A DNA stretch of 64,000 nt from Mycosarcoma maydis. Its lineage: Eukaryota; Basidiomycota; Ustilaginomycetes; Ustilaginales. Numbering within the stretch: position 1 is the first letter of the stretch; every line of letters starts with the position of its first letter. The DNA is taken from assembly GCF_000328475.2 (NCBI RefSeq), contig NC_026496.1, forward strand, positions 496,001-560,000, given 5' to 3'. The notes beneath the pieces were generated by a model. The model ran no database searches, had not been told where the DNA came from, and saw only the letters and a list, made by a program, of their open reading frames with translations. Positions 63,341 through 64,000 of this stretch are shown one piece after another. Position numbers and translations under genes: made by a program.

Positions 63341-64000
63341 CTACTCTAACCTTTCGTCCCCGTCGCCCTCGTGGATCGTAGTGAAATTGAGCGTCTCGAC
63401 ATTGCCCCTGCCTTTGATCTCGGACTGGATCAGTTCGTTGATCGTCTTGAGTGCGCCGGGATCGATCGAGGCAATGAGCTCCCACTGGTCGGACCAGTCT
63501 TCGTCGTCGACCTTGTCGGTGAGTGGCAGGATCTTGTCCTTGATCTTTTTGCCGTCCTTGTTGGGCATGGTGATGCGGATACGCATGCGCGCACGTTCGA
63601 TCGGGATCGTCTTTTTTTCCTGCAACAGCCGGATCACATCGAGAGCCTTGATGAGGTGGACACGGACGAAAACATCAAGACATCTAAAGCTAAGTAAGAC
63701 TCGTCGATCGAGCAATCAAGTAGGATACAGATGGCTGCTGCACTACTTACCTGCTGCTTTGCACTTCGCGCCGTCTTGACCGAATAGTGGACGTCGTGCA
63801 TCGCCTTTTCGATCATGCCCACCGTGTAGGGCCTCTGACTGGATGGATCCACGCACTTTTCCGCTACCTGCGTCGCAATGTCCTTCCAGGTATTGGTCAA
63901 TTCGTGCTGCCTCTCCTTTTCGCCCACCTGCAACTCGCCCTTTTTCAAAATCTCTTGCAAGATCTTTGGAATCTCGGTCGTGCCAAATGCCTTTTGCAAA
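63341..64000 (-). CDS. SDO1: Ribosome maturation protein Sdo1/SBDS (5' end outside the window)
   Basis: With the GTPase Efl1, SBDS removes eIF6/Tif6 from new 60S subunits in the cytoplasm. The visible part is exon A (63751-63999, 83 codons, cut by the window edge) and exon B (63341-63646, 101 codons and stop). A 104-nt intron separates them. The joined text crosses the splice as SAKQQ then ALDVIRLLQEKK, exactly as in the family. Other matches are KGELQVGEKERQHEL, RPYTVGMIEKAMHDVHYSVK and IPIERARMRIRI. The N-terminal FYSH domain is mostly missing here. It converges with pmt4. Confidence 0.94.
63647..63750 (-). other. Intron of SDO1
   Basis: 104 nt, donor GTAAGT, acceptor ATCAAG. An alternative acceptor (TTAG near 63692) would leave about 15 extra residues that the family lacks, so the chosen one is preferred. 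Confidence 0.85.

Overview
The window is nuclear DNA of a basidiomycete, most likely an Ustilaginales smut fungus (inferred). The genes are long and mostly intron-poor. The introns found are short, about 100 nt, with GT..AG ends. Low-complexity Ser/Ala/His/Gln tracts are common. The gene set (Pmt4, Rlp24, a CPSF30/Yth1 protein with zinc knuckle, Prp4, Sdo1, a Cdc4-like F-box protein) is fungal. Several open frames begin at TTG or GTG, so I moved those starts to the first usable ATG. Two runs of exactly 100 N are scaffold gaps, and one lies inside a gene.

Left part (1-31 kb), in order: a TPR/J-domain cochaperone (-), a Pus1-type pseudouridine synthase (+), a Cdc4-like F-box/WD40 protein (-), a Zn2Cys6 regulator (+), a secreted DUF1996 protein (+), an NRAMP metal transporter with a 3' intron (+), a 14-TM MFS transporter (-), an acyl-CoA-reductase-like protein (+) and a flavin amine oxidase (-). 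Wide intergenic spaces hold simple repeats and a striking 7-bp word, GTGAATC, with its relatives.

Middle (31.8-48.5 kb) is an accessory island. It opens with an intron-bearing tRNA-Pro(AGG). Next comes a deleted Ty1/copia element (plus strand, about 32.5-36.7 kb), then a complete young Ty1/copia element (minus strand, 37,777-44,325) with near-identical LTRs and a perfect 5-bp target duplication. Both share a half-tRNA-iMet type primer-binding site. The complete element sits between two inverted copies of a repeat of about 200 bp that carries hairpin ends. Further right are a gene apparently broken by one 7-bp word, and a decayed pogo/Fot-type transposase.

Right part (49-64 kb): Rlp24 (-), a CPSF30/Yth1-like protein (+), a second Zn2Cys6 regulator paralogous to the first and interrupted by a gap (+), a bestrophin-like protein (-), Prp4 (-), Pmt4 (+) and Sdo1/SBDS (-, cut by the window edge). 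These are mostly housekeeping functions in ribosome assembly, mRNA 3'-end formation, splicing and O-mannosylation. I see no metabolic cluster.

The most unusual signal is the dispersed heptamer. In two comparisons of homologous repeat copies, one copy is longer by exactly 7 bp at a place where it carries the word. In a third place, removing one 7-bp word would join two frames into one of about 200 codons. This suggests the word is gained as a discrete unit.
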